Part shown: positions 1 to 8,267 of the stretch, piece after piece
How positions within the stretch are numbered: the stretch's first letter is position 1
Layout of the letters: each line of letters opens with the position of its first letter
Source: Halobacillus halophilus
GTDB lineage: Bacteria; Bacillota; Bacilli; Bacillales; Halobacillaceae
Direction: 5' to 3'
NCBI RefSeq assembly: GCF_020171985.1
Contig: NZ_JAIVAL010000013.1
Coordinates: forward strand, 101,099 to 165,098
Length of the DNA: 64,000 nucleotides
Notes under the pieces: model-generated
Database searches by the model: none
Told to the model about the DNA's origin: nothing
What the model saw: only the letters and a program-made list of their open reading frames with translations
Translations under genes and position numbers: made by a program

Positions 1-2
1 GA

Positions 3-431
3 ATTGCTCCTCATCACTTTTCTGAGCCGGAGAAATTTATAAACGAAGCTTATCGTGTACTAAAGCCCAGGGGATTATTTTTGATGATCGATAATACTGC
101 ACCTGAAGATGATCACCTCGACCTTTTCTATAACACGTTTGAACAAATGCGTGATTCCAGTCACCATAGGGCCTGGAAAGTGTCAGAATGGAAGAAAATG
201 ATTCAACCTGCAGGATTTCAGCTGAAAAGAGAAAGTAAGCGCAAAAAAACACTTCCGTTCAGGGATTGGCTGGAGAGAACACTTCATGATAAAAACAGCC
301 AGAAGCTTGTGGAGGAGTATTTCCTTCAAGCGGGGCCACAAGCCTCTTCCTATTTTTCCTTTGTTCGTAAAGAAGGCACTCTGGAATCTTTTTCGATTGA
401 TGAATGGATGGTTCTCTGTCAAAAAATATGA
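3..431 (+). CDS. class I SAM-dependent methyltransferase, C-terminal part
   Basis: The reading frame is open from the left edge of the window, so the start and the SAM-binding motif I lie outside. Visible are a post-IV region (APHHFSEPEKFINEAYRVLKP) and an LMIDNTAPEDD strand typical of UbiE/YcgJ-type methyltransferases, followed by a C-terminal helical region. An internal ATG at 81 would give a 116-residue protein, but the upstream residues match the family and the gene clearly extends leftwards. The substrate cannot be told from this fragment. A terminator hairpin follows directly. Family assignment is fairly sure, function unknown. Confidence 0.75.
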   Translation: MAPHHFSEPEKFINEAYRVLKPRGLFLMIDNTAPEDDHLDLFYNTFEQMRDSSHHRAWKVSEWKKMIQPAGFQLKRESKRKKTLPFRDWLERTLHDKNSQKLVEEYFLQAGPQASSYFSFVRKEGTLESFSIDEWMVLCQKI

Positions 432-462
432 CACTCACTAACTTAGTGGGTGTCTTTTTTAG
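431..462 (+). terminator. terminator after the methyltransferase gene
   Basis: ACACTCAC is followed by GTGGGTGT (one G-U pair) and then a run of T. It overlaps the stop codon region and closes the methyltransferase transcript before cydA. Confidence 0.75.
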
Positions 463-548
463 TTCTGTCGATCGAAATTCCCTCTTTTTGTATATAAAAA
501 GATATTAAGGAAATAAATGATGGATAGTTATTGGAGGTGGAATATTTC

Positions 549-1877
549 ATGGATATCGTCGTTATGGCCCGTATTTTATTTGGGTCTTCCTTAGGGTTTC
601 ATATTATCTATGCCACAATCGGTGTGGGCTTGCCTGTGATGATCATCATCGCTGAAGTTCTGCATTACATTAAAAAAGATTCCGATTATGCACTGATGGC
701 AAGAAGGTGGACCAAAGGTTTCGCCATTATACTTGCCGTTTCAATTGCTTCCGGAACGATAGTCGGTGTTCTTATATCATTGCTTTTTCCAAATTTCATG
801 GAAATAGTCGGACAAGTCATTGCCCTTCCTTTCCAGATGGAGATTTTCGCATTCTTAATCGAAGCCGTTTTCATGTCCATCTACTTATACGCAGCTGATC
901 GGCTGCCACCGGTTTTAAGATTTATCAGCATTATATCGGTTGCTCTTGGGGCAACCGCTTCGGCAATCTTAATTACAGATGTGCACGCGTGGATGAATAC
1001 ACCCGCTGGTTTTAACATAACCCCTGACGGAAGTGTTACAGATGTCGATACATGGGCTGCTTTCTTTAACCCAAGCTTTGGTGTGACCGCTATCCATGTG
1101 ACGCTGTCTGCTTATATGACAGTTGCTTTTATTATTGCTTCCATTGCTGCTATCCGTTTAATGAGAAGAGGCCTTTCGACTAAAGAACGAAATTATCATA
1201 AGAAAGCGCTGACTATAGCTTTGTACTTTGGCGCCATCATGTCCCTGGCTACTGCGATAAACGGGCATGAAACGGCTCAAATGCTGCATGAATATAACCC
1301 GCGTAAACTCGCTGCAGCAGAGGGTTTATTCGAAACCACACGCTATGCACCTTTATCCATTGGAGGCTATACATCATTGGAAGACCAACGGGTCAAATAT
1401 GCTGTGGAAATTCCTTATGCTCTCAGTTTTCTGGCTGGAGACCGCTTGGATACAGAAGTTCTCGGTTTGAATGAATTTCCTGAGGAATTATGGCCCCCTC
1501 TGTATGTGCATGTACTATTTAACGTCATGGTCGGTATCGGTTCGCTTTTAATTGTGGTCGCGTTTTTCGCTATATTTTGGAAACATATATTAAAAAGAGA
1601 ATTTCCCGGGTGGCTTCTGGCTATTCTTGCGGTCAGCGGACCGCTTGCAATGATTGCGATTGAAACCGGCTGGTGTTTCAGCTGTATTGGAAGACAGCCC
1701 TGGACCATAACAGATGTACTTCGAACAGGCGAAGCGGCTACTAAATCAAGCAGTGTCGGCTTTTTACTTGGATTATTTTTAACGCTGTATATCACTCTAT
1801 TATTTATCACCGGTTTTGTATTGCGATCCTACTTTAAGCGGAACCCTGTAAGCAAAGACCTGGATGCAGCGCATTAA
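549..1877 (+). CDS. cydA: cytochrome bd-type quinol oxidase subunit I (cyanide-insensitive/YthA type)
   Basis: Membrane subunit carrying the haems b558, b595 and d; oxidises quinol and reduces oxygen. The 442-residue protein has about nine membrane segments, the haem ligand candidate His18 in GFHIIYATIGVGLP, His in AIHVTLSAYM, the quinol-loop KLAAAE sequence and the GRQPW signature. The short Q-loop and the GFHIIYATIG start resemble the CIO/YthA branch rather than classical CydA. The ATG at 549 is chosen because GGAGGTGG sits just before it; the longer TTG frame at 531 begins inside this ribosome binding site. The partner subunit follows 34 bases later. No Rex box is seen upstream, unlike cydD. 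Confidence 0.93.
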   Translation: MDIVVMARILFGSSLGFHIIYATIGVGLPVMIIIAEVLHYIKKDSDYALMARRWTKGFAIILAVSIASGTIVGVLISLLFPNFMEIVGQVIALPFQMEIFAFLIEAVFMSIYLYAADRLPPVLRFISIISVALGATASAILITDVHAWMNTPAGFNITPDGSVTDVDTWAAFFNPSFGVTAIHVTLSAYMTVAFIIASIAAIRLMRRGLSTKERNYHKKALTIALYFGAIMSLATAINGHETAQMLHEYNPRKLAAAEGLFETTRYAPLSIGGYTSLEDQRVKYAVEIPYALSFLAGDRLDTEVLGLNEFPEELWPPLYVHVLFNVMVGIGSLLIVVAFFAIFWKHILKREFPGWLLAILAVSGPLAMIAIETGWCFSCIGRQPWTITDVLRTGEAATKSSSVGFLLGLFLTLYITLLFITGFVLRSYFKRNPVSKDLDAAH

Positions 1878-1911
1878 ATCCATGTTTACCAATAAAGGAG
1901 CTGATTAACCT

Positions 1912-2937
1912 ATGGAAGCCTCGACGCTCGCCATCACAATTTTATGGAGCTTGCTCTTTATCTACTCCATCCTTGGATCCCTTGACTTCGGAGCAGGATT
2001 CTGGGGAATGATTTACGGAAAAAACGATCAGACCAGTGCTTCGCAAATCGCGAACCGCTTTTTGTCCCCTACCTGGGAAGTGACAAATGTCTTTTTAGTC
2101 ATATTCGTTGTTTCCGTTGTAACATTCTTCCCCTTTGCAACAACCTTACTTGGCAGTATCCTGCTTGTTCCCGTTGGAATTGGGCTGCTGCTTTTGACAA
2201 TTCGAACGACGTTTATGGTTTTTGAACACCACACTCAAAAGTACAGGGAACTTATGCGGCTGACTTCAGGATTTTCGGGTTTAATTATTCCCGCACTTCT
2301 TGTAAGTATCTTACCGATCACACTCGGGGGATTTGTGGATTTTAAAAATGATCTTCCGGTCCTTCATTATGCTGAACTCATTACTCACCCGACCTTGTAT
2401 ATGCATATAGCATTTGGTCTTTCCACTGAGCTTTTTATTTCAGCTGTATTCCTTATGGATTATTCTAAAGAAGCTGATGATTGGTCTGCGTATCAGACAT
2501 TTCGTAAGCATGCAATTTGGCTCGGGCCCGTGTCCATTGCTATTGCGATGCTAACCATTGGGACGTTCCCCACAGAAGCAAATTGGATCGTAGAGAACAT
2601 CGAGGATAACTGGCTATGGTTTGGATTATCTGTGTTCTTTTTTATCATTGGATATACTTTGTTATTTATTAAAAAACGGGACGGAGTGCGCGGCTGGTCA
2701 AGACTTGCTGTTACAGCTATCATTCTCCAATATGGAATTGCTATCTATGCTTATGGTTCAGCCCACCTCCCTTATCTCGTTTACCCGCACCTCACCGTTA
2801 CAGAAGGATTCACAAATCCATCAACCTTCTATCCAATGTTGATTGTGTACGGTGTTGGATTCGGCATTTTGATTCCGGCTTTTTATCTATTCTGGCGCCT
2901 GTTCCTTAAAGATAGACGCTACCTTAAACAACCTTAA
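1912..2937 (+). CDS. cydB: cytochrome bd-type quinol oxidase subunit II
   Basis: Second subunit of the terminal oxidase encoded just upstream; it stabilises the haem subunit in the membrane. The 341-residue protein has about eight to nine hydrophobic segments and the family start (DFGAGFWGM after the first segment, then FLSPTWEVTNVFLV). AAAGGAG lies about ten bases before the ATG. The gene forms a two-gene operon with cydA and ends before a long terminator hairpin. No third small subunit (CydX/CydS) is recognisable in the spacing on either side. Length agrees with YthB-like proteins. Confidence 0.93.
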   Translation: MEASTLAITILWSLLFIYSILGSLDFGAGFWGMIYGKNDQTSASQIANRFLSPTWEVTNVFLVIFVVSVVTFFPFATTLLGSILLVPVGIGLLLLTIRTTFMVFEHHTQKYRELMRLTSGFSGLIIPALLVSILPITLGGFVDFKNDLPVLHYAELITHPTLYMHIAFGLSTELFISAVFLMDYSKEADDWSAYQTFRKHAIWLGPVSIAIAMLTIGTFPTEANWIVENIEDNWLWFGLSVFFFIIGYTLLFIKKRDGVRGWSRLAVTAIILQYGIAIYAYGSAHLPYLVYPHLTVTEGFTNPSTFYPMLIVYGVGFGILIPAFYLFWRLFLKDRRYLKQP

Positions 2938-2950
2938 ATAATATCACTGT

Positions 2951-3007
2951 AAATAAAAGGTACCTCAGGTCTTCCATTAAATGGATGACCTGAGGTACCT
3001 TTTATTT
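2951..3007. terminator. bidirectional terminator hairpin, repeat family copy 1
   Basis: A 27-bp stem (one mismatch) with loop TAA; the left arm runs 2951-2977, the right arm 2981-3007. A-rich on one side and T-rich on the other, so it can end cydAB. The core arm ACCTCAGGTC(A/T)TCCAT recurs in hairpins at 31406 and 39678. Confidence 0.9.
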
Positions 3008-3111
3008 CCTTTTTCCACCATCCATGGAGTATTAGAGGGGGCTAACTGGTTTACCCTTTCCATTTTTAAGGGAATGAGGTAGAGATGAATAACAGGTAAG
3101 GAGAGAACTAC

Positions 3112-4056
3112 ATGCAGAAACTCACTGAAGAATATCTTGAGGATGCTATTGAAGATAGCAAACCCTATGCTTCCTCAGGCCAAGTAAACATGGACCTTCC
3201 CAACTTTGATGAAACGATGAAAGATCTTCTCGGAGTGACCATCATAACGAATGAAGGAGAGTCTTTCTCAGCAGGTGATCACCATCACTATATTCCCATG
3301 CAGAGCACCTCGAAAATCATCGGGCTCATGCTCGCCCTTCAGGATTTTGGCAAAGATCGTGTGTTCCAGACAGTCGGGATGGAACCGATGGGAGATTTTT
3401 TCAATTCTATCAGCCAGCTTGAGTCTTATGATACAAGCAAACCCTTTAACCCGATGATTAATGCAGGCGCTATCGCTATTGCTGCCCTGATTAAAGGTAG
3501 AAGCGTAGAAAACCGGTTTAACCGCTACTTTGATTTCCTTAAAAAAATTACAAATAATAATGAATTGCAAATGAGTGAGGAAGTGTACCAGGCGGAACGT
3601 GCCAATAGTGCCCGCAACCGTTCTCTCGCTTATTTTATGCAAAGTACGGGAACGCTCGTTACCAGTGTGGATGATGCACTCGAACTGTACTTTCGGATGA
3701 ATTCGGTCATGATGTGTGCAGAGGATTTTGCGCGCGTAGGCGCCTTCCTGGCAAGAGGCGGAATGACTTCTGAAAGTGAAGAACGATTAATTCCACCTCA
3801 TCACCTTCGCACTGTGAAAGCTATTATGATGACCTCTGGTATGTACAACTCTTCAGGTCACTATGCTGTAGAAGCTGGTTTTCCTTGTAAAAGCGGAGTG
3901 TCCGGCAGTATTATCGGCGCTATTCCCGGACGAATGGGGATTGGGGTCATTGGCCCAGCGATTAGTCCAAAAGGCAACAGTACAGCAGGCGGAGCTCTCA
4001 TAAAAAAGCTGTCTCAGGATCTGGAATTAAATATGTTCGGAATTGAAAATACGTAA
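3112..4056 (+). CDS. glsA: glutaminase
   Basis: Hydrolyses L-glutamine to glutamate and ammonia in the cytoplasm. The 314-residue length is normal for the serine-dependent beta-lactamase-fold glutaminases. The catalytic Ser65-x-x-Lys68 appears in MQSTSK, followed by FNPMINAGAIA and the central tyrosine/serine region. AAGGAGAG is placed well ahead of the ATG. A DUF4385 gene begins only 16 bases after the stop, suggesting cotranscription. Glutamate supply could matter for osmolyte synthesis in a halophile, but that is inference. Confidence 0.95.
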   Translation: MQKLTEEYLEDAIEDSKPYASSGQVNMDLPNFDETMKDLLGVTIITNEGESFSAGDHHHYIPMQSTSKIIGLMLALQDFGKDRVFQTVGMEPMGDFFNSISQLESYDTSKPFNPMINAGAIAIAALIKGRSVENRFNRYFDFLKKITNNNELQMSEEVYQAERANSARNRSLAYFMQSTGTLVTSVDDALELYFRMNSVMMCAEDFARVGAFLARGGMTSESEERLIPPHHLRTVKAIMMTSGMYNSSGHYAVEAGFPCKSGVSGSIIGAIPGRMGIGVIGPAISPKGNSTAGGALIKKLSQDLELNMFGIENT

Positions 4057-4072
4057 TGAAGGAGAGATTTCT

Positions 4073-4519
4073 TTGCCATTCGATTATTCGATAGATTTTA
4101 AAAATACAGATTTCCGTAAGAACCCGGACAAGTATAGAGTAGGGCGGGGAGAACAGGGCGTCCTGATGGTAGAACCCTATAAAGGAGAGATTCTCCCCCA
4201 CTGGCGTTTTAAAACTCCTGAAATAGCCAGAGAATCATCAGATAAAATTTATCAAATGTTCTTAGACTACAAGAAAAATGATGACTTCATCGGCATGGAT
4301 ATGGCCCGGAAATTTCTGCAGATGGGGTATACACGCTCCCGCCGCTATGCAAATTATAAAGGTGGTAAAAAGTACGATAAAAATGGGGAGATTAATGAAC
4401 GGGATATTGATGAAGAAAAAGCAAAATCAGCCGAGATATTCGAAGAAAAGTGGATCCAGGCAAGGGAGGATGAAGATTACTTGAAGAAGAAAAAAGAACA
4501 CCAAAAATCCTACGGGTAA
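4073..4519 (+). CDS. DUF4385 domain protein
   Basis: A 148-residue soluble, highly charged protein with the conserved FDYSIDFKNTDFRKNP start, RVGRGEQGVL, LPHWRFKTPEIA and GYTRSRRYANYKGG blocks that I recall as DUF4385. Function unknown. The TTG at 4073 is preferred: AAGGAGAG lies six to seven bases upstream and the conserved domain begins right there. An in-frame ATG at 4043 would overlap the end of glsA and lacks a ribosome binding site. Probably cotranscribed with glsA. The lysine-rich C-terminus looks disordered. Confidence 0.85.
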   Translation: MPFDYSIDFKNTDFRKNPDKYRVGRGEQGVLMVEPYKGEILPHWRFKTPEIARESSDKIYQMFLDYKKNDDFIGMDMARKFLQMGYTRSRRYANYKGGKKYDKNGEINERDIDEEKAKSAEIFEEKWIQAREDEDYLKKKKEHQKSYG

Positions 4520-4602
4520 TATTGACTTTTCGTAAGGGGAAACATAAGATATCATTAACCCGATCAAAAAGGTCGGAATAATGATGCAAAGGAGAGAAAC
4601 AA

Positions 4603-4935
4603 GTGAAACTGCTCTCACTTTGGATGAGCCTTTTCTTTATGCTCACTTCTTGGATTATAGGCTTTTATTTTATTTCCATCCTATATACACCAACAATTAT
4701 TATCCCCTTACCTAATCATTTTCTGTGGACAAACGAATACAAAGGACTTTTAGGATTGACTGCCATCCTTTCACTTCTTACGATACCCTTACTCACCTAT
4801 TATATGAAGAAGAGAAACTCCTTTGTTCATACTCAAAAATTGTCTACAGCATTCCTAATTAACTTTACCGCATGGCTTCTCACGATTGCTTCCCAACTGA
4901 AGATTGTCGCCTATAATCTAGGCATCTGCCATTGA
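4603..4935 (+). CDS. small membrane protein, unknown function
   Basis: A 110-residue protein starting at GTG with AAAGGAGAG seven to eight bases upstream. Three hydrophobic segments are visible (about residues 3-27, 47-66 and 83-102) with a short basic loop KKRNS between the second and third. I do not recognise the family. It lies alone between the DUF4385 gene and a bidirectional terminator shared with the convergent flavoprotein gene. Confidence 0.65.
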   Translation: MKLLSLWMSLFFMLTSWIIGFYFISILYTPTIIIPLPNHFLWTNEYKGLLGLTAILSLLTIPLLTYYMKKRNSFVHTQKLSTAFLINFTAWLLTIASQLKIVAYNLGICH

Positions 4936-4946
4936 TTCAACCTAAC

Positions 4947-5003
4947 TAAAAGCCCGAAATGAGAGATTGAACTGACACAGCTTTCTCTCATTTCGGGCTT
5001 TTC
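4947..5003. terminator. bidirectional terminator
   Basis: AAAAGCCCGAAATGAGAGA is matched perfectly by TCTCTCATTTCGGGCTTTT across an 18-base loop. It separates the convergent membrane-protein and flavoprotein genes. Confidence 0.9.
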
Positions 5004-5009
5004 TCTAAG

Positions 5010-5996
5010 TTAATCCTTCGCATGCTTATAAATAACCGTACTATACACCTGCGCTTTTGCTTTAGGATCCAGGTACATGGCTGCACTATTCACAGCTGTC
5101 ATTGCTTCTGAAAATCCAGAAGCGATCAACATCGTCTTACTTGGATAAATAGCCGCATCGCCTGCTGCAAAAACTCCCTCGATAGATGTGCACATATCCG
5201 TACCAACAGGAATCCTCCCTTTTTCTGTTTCAAGGCCCCAGCTATCATACAGGCTTTTCTCTATATTCAGTCCTTCATAGACTAAAAGGTGCCCGACATC
5301 CAATTCGGTTCCGTCCTGTAAAGTAATTCCTGTGAGCACTTGTCCGTCACCTGCTAAATCTTCTACCTTTTGATTCCTATGAACGTAAACGGATGACTTT
5401 TCAAGAGTTTCTATATCCTGTTCATACACGGCCTTAAATTCTTCGCCACGGTTAATTAAATGTACTTCCTCTGCCACTTTTTCAAGCGCAAGCGCCCAGT
5501 CGATTCCAACTCGGCTTTGAGAGATCACAGCTGCTTTTTTTCCAGCGTACTGATTTACGTTTTGAATCGTATAGTGAATACACCTGTCATCATACTGACT
5601 ACTGCCCTCTACCTGAAGAGGTTCCATCTCGAATGTCCCCATACCGGAGGCAACAATCACTGTTTTCGAGAAATGCTGCTCACCATTGGCTGAGGTAAGG
5701 ATAAAAGATCCATCCTCTTGTTTATCAATCGTCCGAATCTGTTCGCCTGTAACGATTACAGGCTGAACACTTAACGCCTGGTTTTCTACCTCGGTCACGA
5801 GATCTTCTCCTCGTACTCCGAGAAACCCTCCTACATCATATATCTTCTTTTCAGGGTAGAAGAAAGCTACTTTCCCTCCCAGATCCTGATGATATTCAAT
5901 GACTTTTGTTTTTAAACCACGCATGCCACTATAAAATGATGTATACAAACCCGTTGTTCCTCCGCCAATAATCGTTACATCAAATACCTCGTTCAT
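5010..5996 (-). CDS. ferredoxin/flavodoxin-NADP reductase-like flavoprotein (YcgT/YumC type)
   Basis: A 328-residue FAD/NAD(P)H oxidoreductase of the thioredoxin-reductase-like fold. It has the N-terminal FAD motif GGGTTGLY near residue 11, a C-terminal GVFAAGDAA motif, and lacks the redox CxxC of true thioredoxin reductase, which marks the ferredoxin-NADP reductase branch. GAGGAG precedes the ATG. It starts 15 bases after the second FecCD permease on the same strand, so it belongs to the siderophore operon. A role in reducing ferric siderophore or its reductant is inferred from position and from Fur control of homologues. Confidence 0.85.
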   Translation of the reverse strand: MNEVFDVTIIGGGTTGLYTSFYSGMRGLKTKVIEYHQDLGGKVAFFYPEKKIYDVGGFLGVRGEDLVTEVENQALSVQPVIVTGEQIRTIDKQEDGSFILTSANGEQHFSKTVIVASGMGTFEMEPLQVEGSSQYDDRCIHYTIQNVNQYAGKKAAVISQSRVGIDWALALEKVAEEVHLINRGEEFKAVYEQDIETLEKSSVYVHRNQKVEDLAGDGQVLTGITLQDGTELDVGHLLVYEGLNIEKSLYDSWGLETEKGRIPVGTDMCTSIEGVFAAGDAAIYPSKTMLIASGFSEAMTAVNSAAMYLDPKAKAQVYSTVIYKHAKD

Positions 5997-6011
5997 AATT
6001 GGTCTCCTCTT

Positions 6012-7022
6012 CTAATGGGTTTTCATTAGTAAATATATAAAGTAAGGGGTGCTCACAATGGTTACTACGATACCAACCGGTATTTCGGCCGGAGCGATCA
6101 AGTTCTTTCCTACCGTATCCGCTGCCAGCAAAATCAGTGCACCTATTAAAGCCGTAACAGGTATTAACGTCTCGTGTTTTGGTCCCATTAATCTTCGAGC
6201 CAAGTGAGGAGCTACCAGTCCAAGAAACGCAATGCCGCCACCAGCAGCTACGCATAACCCCGCAAGTGCTACAGCAAGCGCCAATAAAACCCTGCGTTCT
6301 CTTTCCACGGCCGCTCCCAGACCTGTAGAAATCTGATCACCAAGATTCAAGATGTTCAGAACTGACGCTTTGTACATGGCATATACAGTCAACAAAATGA
6401 TCCACGGAGCCAAAGCGGCGACAAAGTCCCAGTTCCCTCCCCATATATCCCCGGCAAGCCACACCATAGCCTGAGTGAAATCCTGAGGGTTCATCTTCAC
6501 TTGAAAAATAATTAAAGCTGCGCTGAATCCCGAATTCACCCCGATACCAACAAGAATTAACCGAACAGGATTAATTCCTTTTTTCCAGGCTAATAGGTAA
6601 ATTAGAAAAGCAGCGAGAAAAGCCCCTGCCAGGGCAAAAAGGGGCATGGCGTAAATACCAAGGCCACTTAATTTGGACATCGAACCTTGAAAAAAGAAAA
6701 TGTAGACAATAATAGCAAAACCGGCTCCTGTATTAATTCCAAGAATCCCCGGGTCCGCAAGGTCATTACGGGATACCCCTTGAAGAATAGCGCCGGAGAC
6801 CCCGAGGCCAGCACCGATCAGAAGAGCAAGCACCATTCTCGGCAGACGGATATTAAATAAAACCATCTCTTCCGTGCTGCTTCCACTCCCAAGAAGCGTA
6901 CGAATGACTTCCATTGGAGCTATATTGACCACACCCATGTTTAAGCTGAATAGAAATAGCACGAATATACTAGCCCCTAATATAGAGACAATCCAGCCAA
7001 AGCGTCTCTGCTTTTTATTCAT
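6012..7022 (-). CDS. FecCD-family iron-siderophore ABC permease
   Basis: Membrane subunit of a ferric-siderophore importer, about 336 residues with nine to ten hydrophobic segments. Conserved blocks are LPRMVLALLIGAGLGVSGAILQG, the ATPase-coupling region and GIAFLGLVAPHLARRL. The ATG at 7022 (MNKKQRR) is chosen because it overlaps the stop of the upstream permease as ATGA, a sign of translational coupling; the longer frame begins inside that gene. It probably forms a heterodimer with the upstream permease. No ATPase gene is present in this cluster. Confidence 0.95.
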   Translation of the reverse strand: MNKKQRRFGWIVSILGASIFVLFLFSLNMGVVNIAPMEVIRTLLGSGSSTEEMVLFNIRLPRMVLALLIGAGLGVSGAILQGVSRNDLADPGILGINTGAGFAIIVYIFFFQGSMSKLSGLGIYAMPLFALAGAFLAAFLIYLLAWKKGINPVRLILVGIGVNSGFSAALIIFQVKMNPQDFTQAMVWLAGDIWGGNWDFVAALAPWIILLTVYAMYKASVLNILNLGDQISTGLGAAVERERRVLLALAVALAGLCVAAGGGIAFLGLVAPHLARRLMGPKHETLIPVTALIGALILLAADTVGKNLIAPAEIPVGIVVTIVSTPYFIYLLMKTH

Positions 7023-8074
7023 TCCATCCCCCTCCCTTCTCCACGAGCAAGGTAAAGGAAGAACGGAACACCAATACACGCTGTGATGGCTCCTACAGGT
7101 GTCTCAAAAGGAGCGTTAACGAGCCGCGCTCCAATATCCGATAACACTAGAAGCAATCCTCCGAGCACAGCCGATACTGGAATAATTAACCGATAGTCCG
7201 TGCCTACTAAAGCCCGGGTCATATGAGGAATAACTAAGCCAACAAATCCAACCGTCCCTGCAACAGAAACAGCAGCCCCAGTTAAAAGAAAAACAACTAC
7301 AATTCCTAAAGACTTTACGACGAAAGTGTTTTGTCCGAGCCCTTTGGACACGTCTTCTCCTAAACTAAGGATGGTCACCGCTCTTGAAAGAAATAATGCA
7401 AGCGTTAAACCCGCAAGTCCGACAACCAAAAGAATTTTCACAGACAGCCAGTCTGTCGCCGTTAACCCTCCGGCGTACCAAAAACTCATTTGCTTGGCCA
7501 CCTGAAAATGAAGAGAGATGGCAGAAGATAAAGAACTCAACATTCCACCTACAGCCACACCGGCCAGGGCAAGTTTTACAGGGGTCAAGCCGCCTTTTGA
7601 AAAAGAGCCTACACCGAATACAATAAGTACGGCGAGTCCTGCCCCTATGAAAGCTGAAATGGTCATCCCAAGATTCGTCATAGACGGGAAAAAGACCAGC
7701 CCAATGATCAGAGCAAAAGCAGCCCCGTGCGTAACACCCATAATCGAGGGCGAAGCCAGGGGATTTCTAGTTAACCCCTGCATAACTGCACCTGAGACAG
7801 CAAGAAAGCTGCCCACTAGAGCAGCACCAAATGCACGAGGTAAACGCAGTTCCCGAATAACCTGATGATTTGTGACTCCTGAATCAAAAGCGAATATAGA
7901 GTCCCACACCGTTTTTAATTGTATATCGGTTACCCCTAAAGAAACGGATAATCCAAGAGCCAGGAATAATCCAGCAATAGCCAGAGAAAATACAAGGCCA
8001 GCCTGGAAGAACTTCGAGGTTAATCCTTCTATATCTTTTTTATTATTTTTATTTCGCTCAACCTCTTCGCTCAC
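7019..8074 (-). CDS. FecCD-family iron-siderophore ABC permease
   Basis: First permease of the operon, 351 residues, starting at GTG after GAGAGGG. Contains LPRAFGAALVGSFLAVSGAVMQGLTRNPLASP and GFVGLVIPHMTRALVG, diagnostic for FecCD proteins. The N-terminal 25 residues are charged and cytoplasmic. Read away from the divergent binding-protein gene across an intergenic region with two Fur boxes, so iron repression of both directions is likely. Confidence 0.95.
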   Translation of the reverse strand: MSEEVERNKNNKKDIEGLTSKFFQAGLVFSLAIAGLFLALGLSVSLGVTDIQLKTVWDSIFAFDSGVTNHQVIRELRLPRAFGAALVGSFLAVSGAVMQGLTRNPLASPSIMGVTHGAAFALIIGLVFFPSMTNLGMTISAFIGAGLAVLIVFGVGSFSKGGLTPVKLALAGVAVGGMLSSLSSAISLHFQVAKQMSFWYAGGLTATDWLSVKILLVVGLAGLTLALFLSRAVTILSLGEDVSKGLGQNTFVVKSLGIVVVFLLTGAAVSVAGTVGFVGLVIPHMTRALVGTDYRLIIPVSAVLGGLLLVLSDIGARLVNAPFETPVGAITACIGVPFFLYLARGEGRGME

Positions 8075-8129
8075 GGCAGTAAACCCTCTCTATCACTAGC
8101 ATCAGTTTATGTATTTATTTAATTAAAAT

Positions 8130-8144
8130 TGAGAATCATTATCA
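8130..8144. promoter_or_regulatory. Fur box on the permease side
   Basis: TGAGAATCATTATCA matches the Bacillus 7-1-7 Fur consensus TGATAATNATTATCA at all but one position. It lies about 55 bases upstream of the GTG of the first permease. Confidence 0.85.
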
Positions 8145-8201
8145 CTACGTATTATATCGATAATATTCCAGTAGTTCAAGTCACGTGCGGCAGGTTTAAC
8201 C

Positions 8202-8230
8202 TTGACATTTTCAATGAAAATGATTATCAT
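8202..8230 (+). promoter_or_regulatory. sigma-A promoter overlapped by a Fur box (binding-protein gene)
   Basis: TTGACA at 8202-8207 and TATCAT at 8225-8230 are 17 bases apart. The Fur box TGAAAATGATTATCA at 8215-8229 covers the spacer and the -10, so Fur-Fe would block RNA polymerase directly. Confidence 0.8.
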
Positions 8231-8267
8231 TATCGAGGTATTAGAATATCTTTTTAGGAGGAAAGTC

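Noticed and set aside
531..548. TTG start for CydA six codons upstream
   Set aside because: It is the ribosome binding site GGAGGTGG of the ATG at 549, and the family begins at the later methionine.
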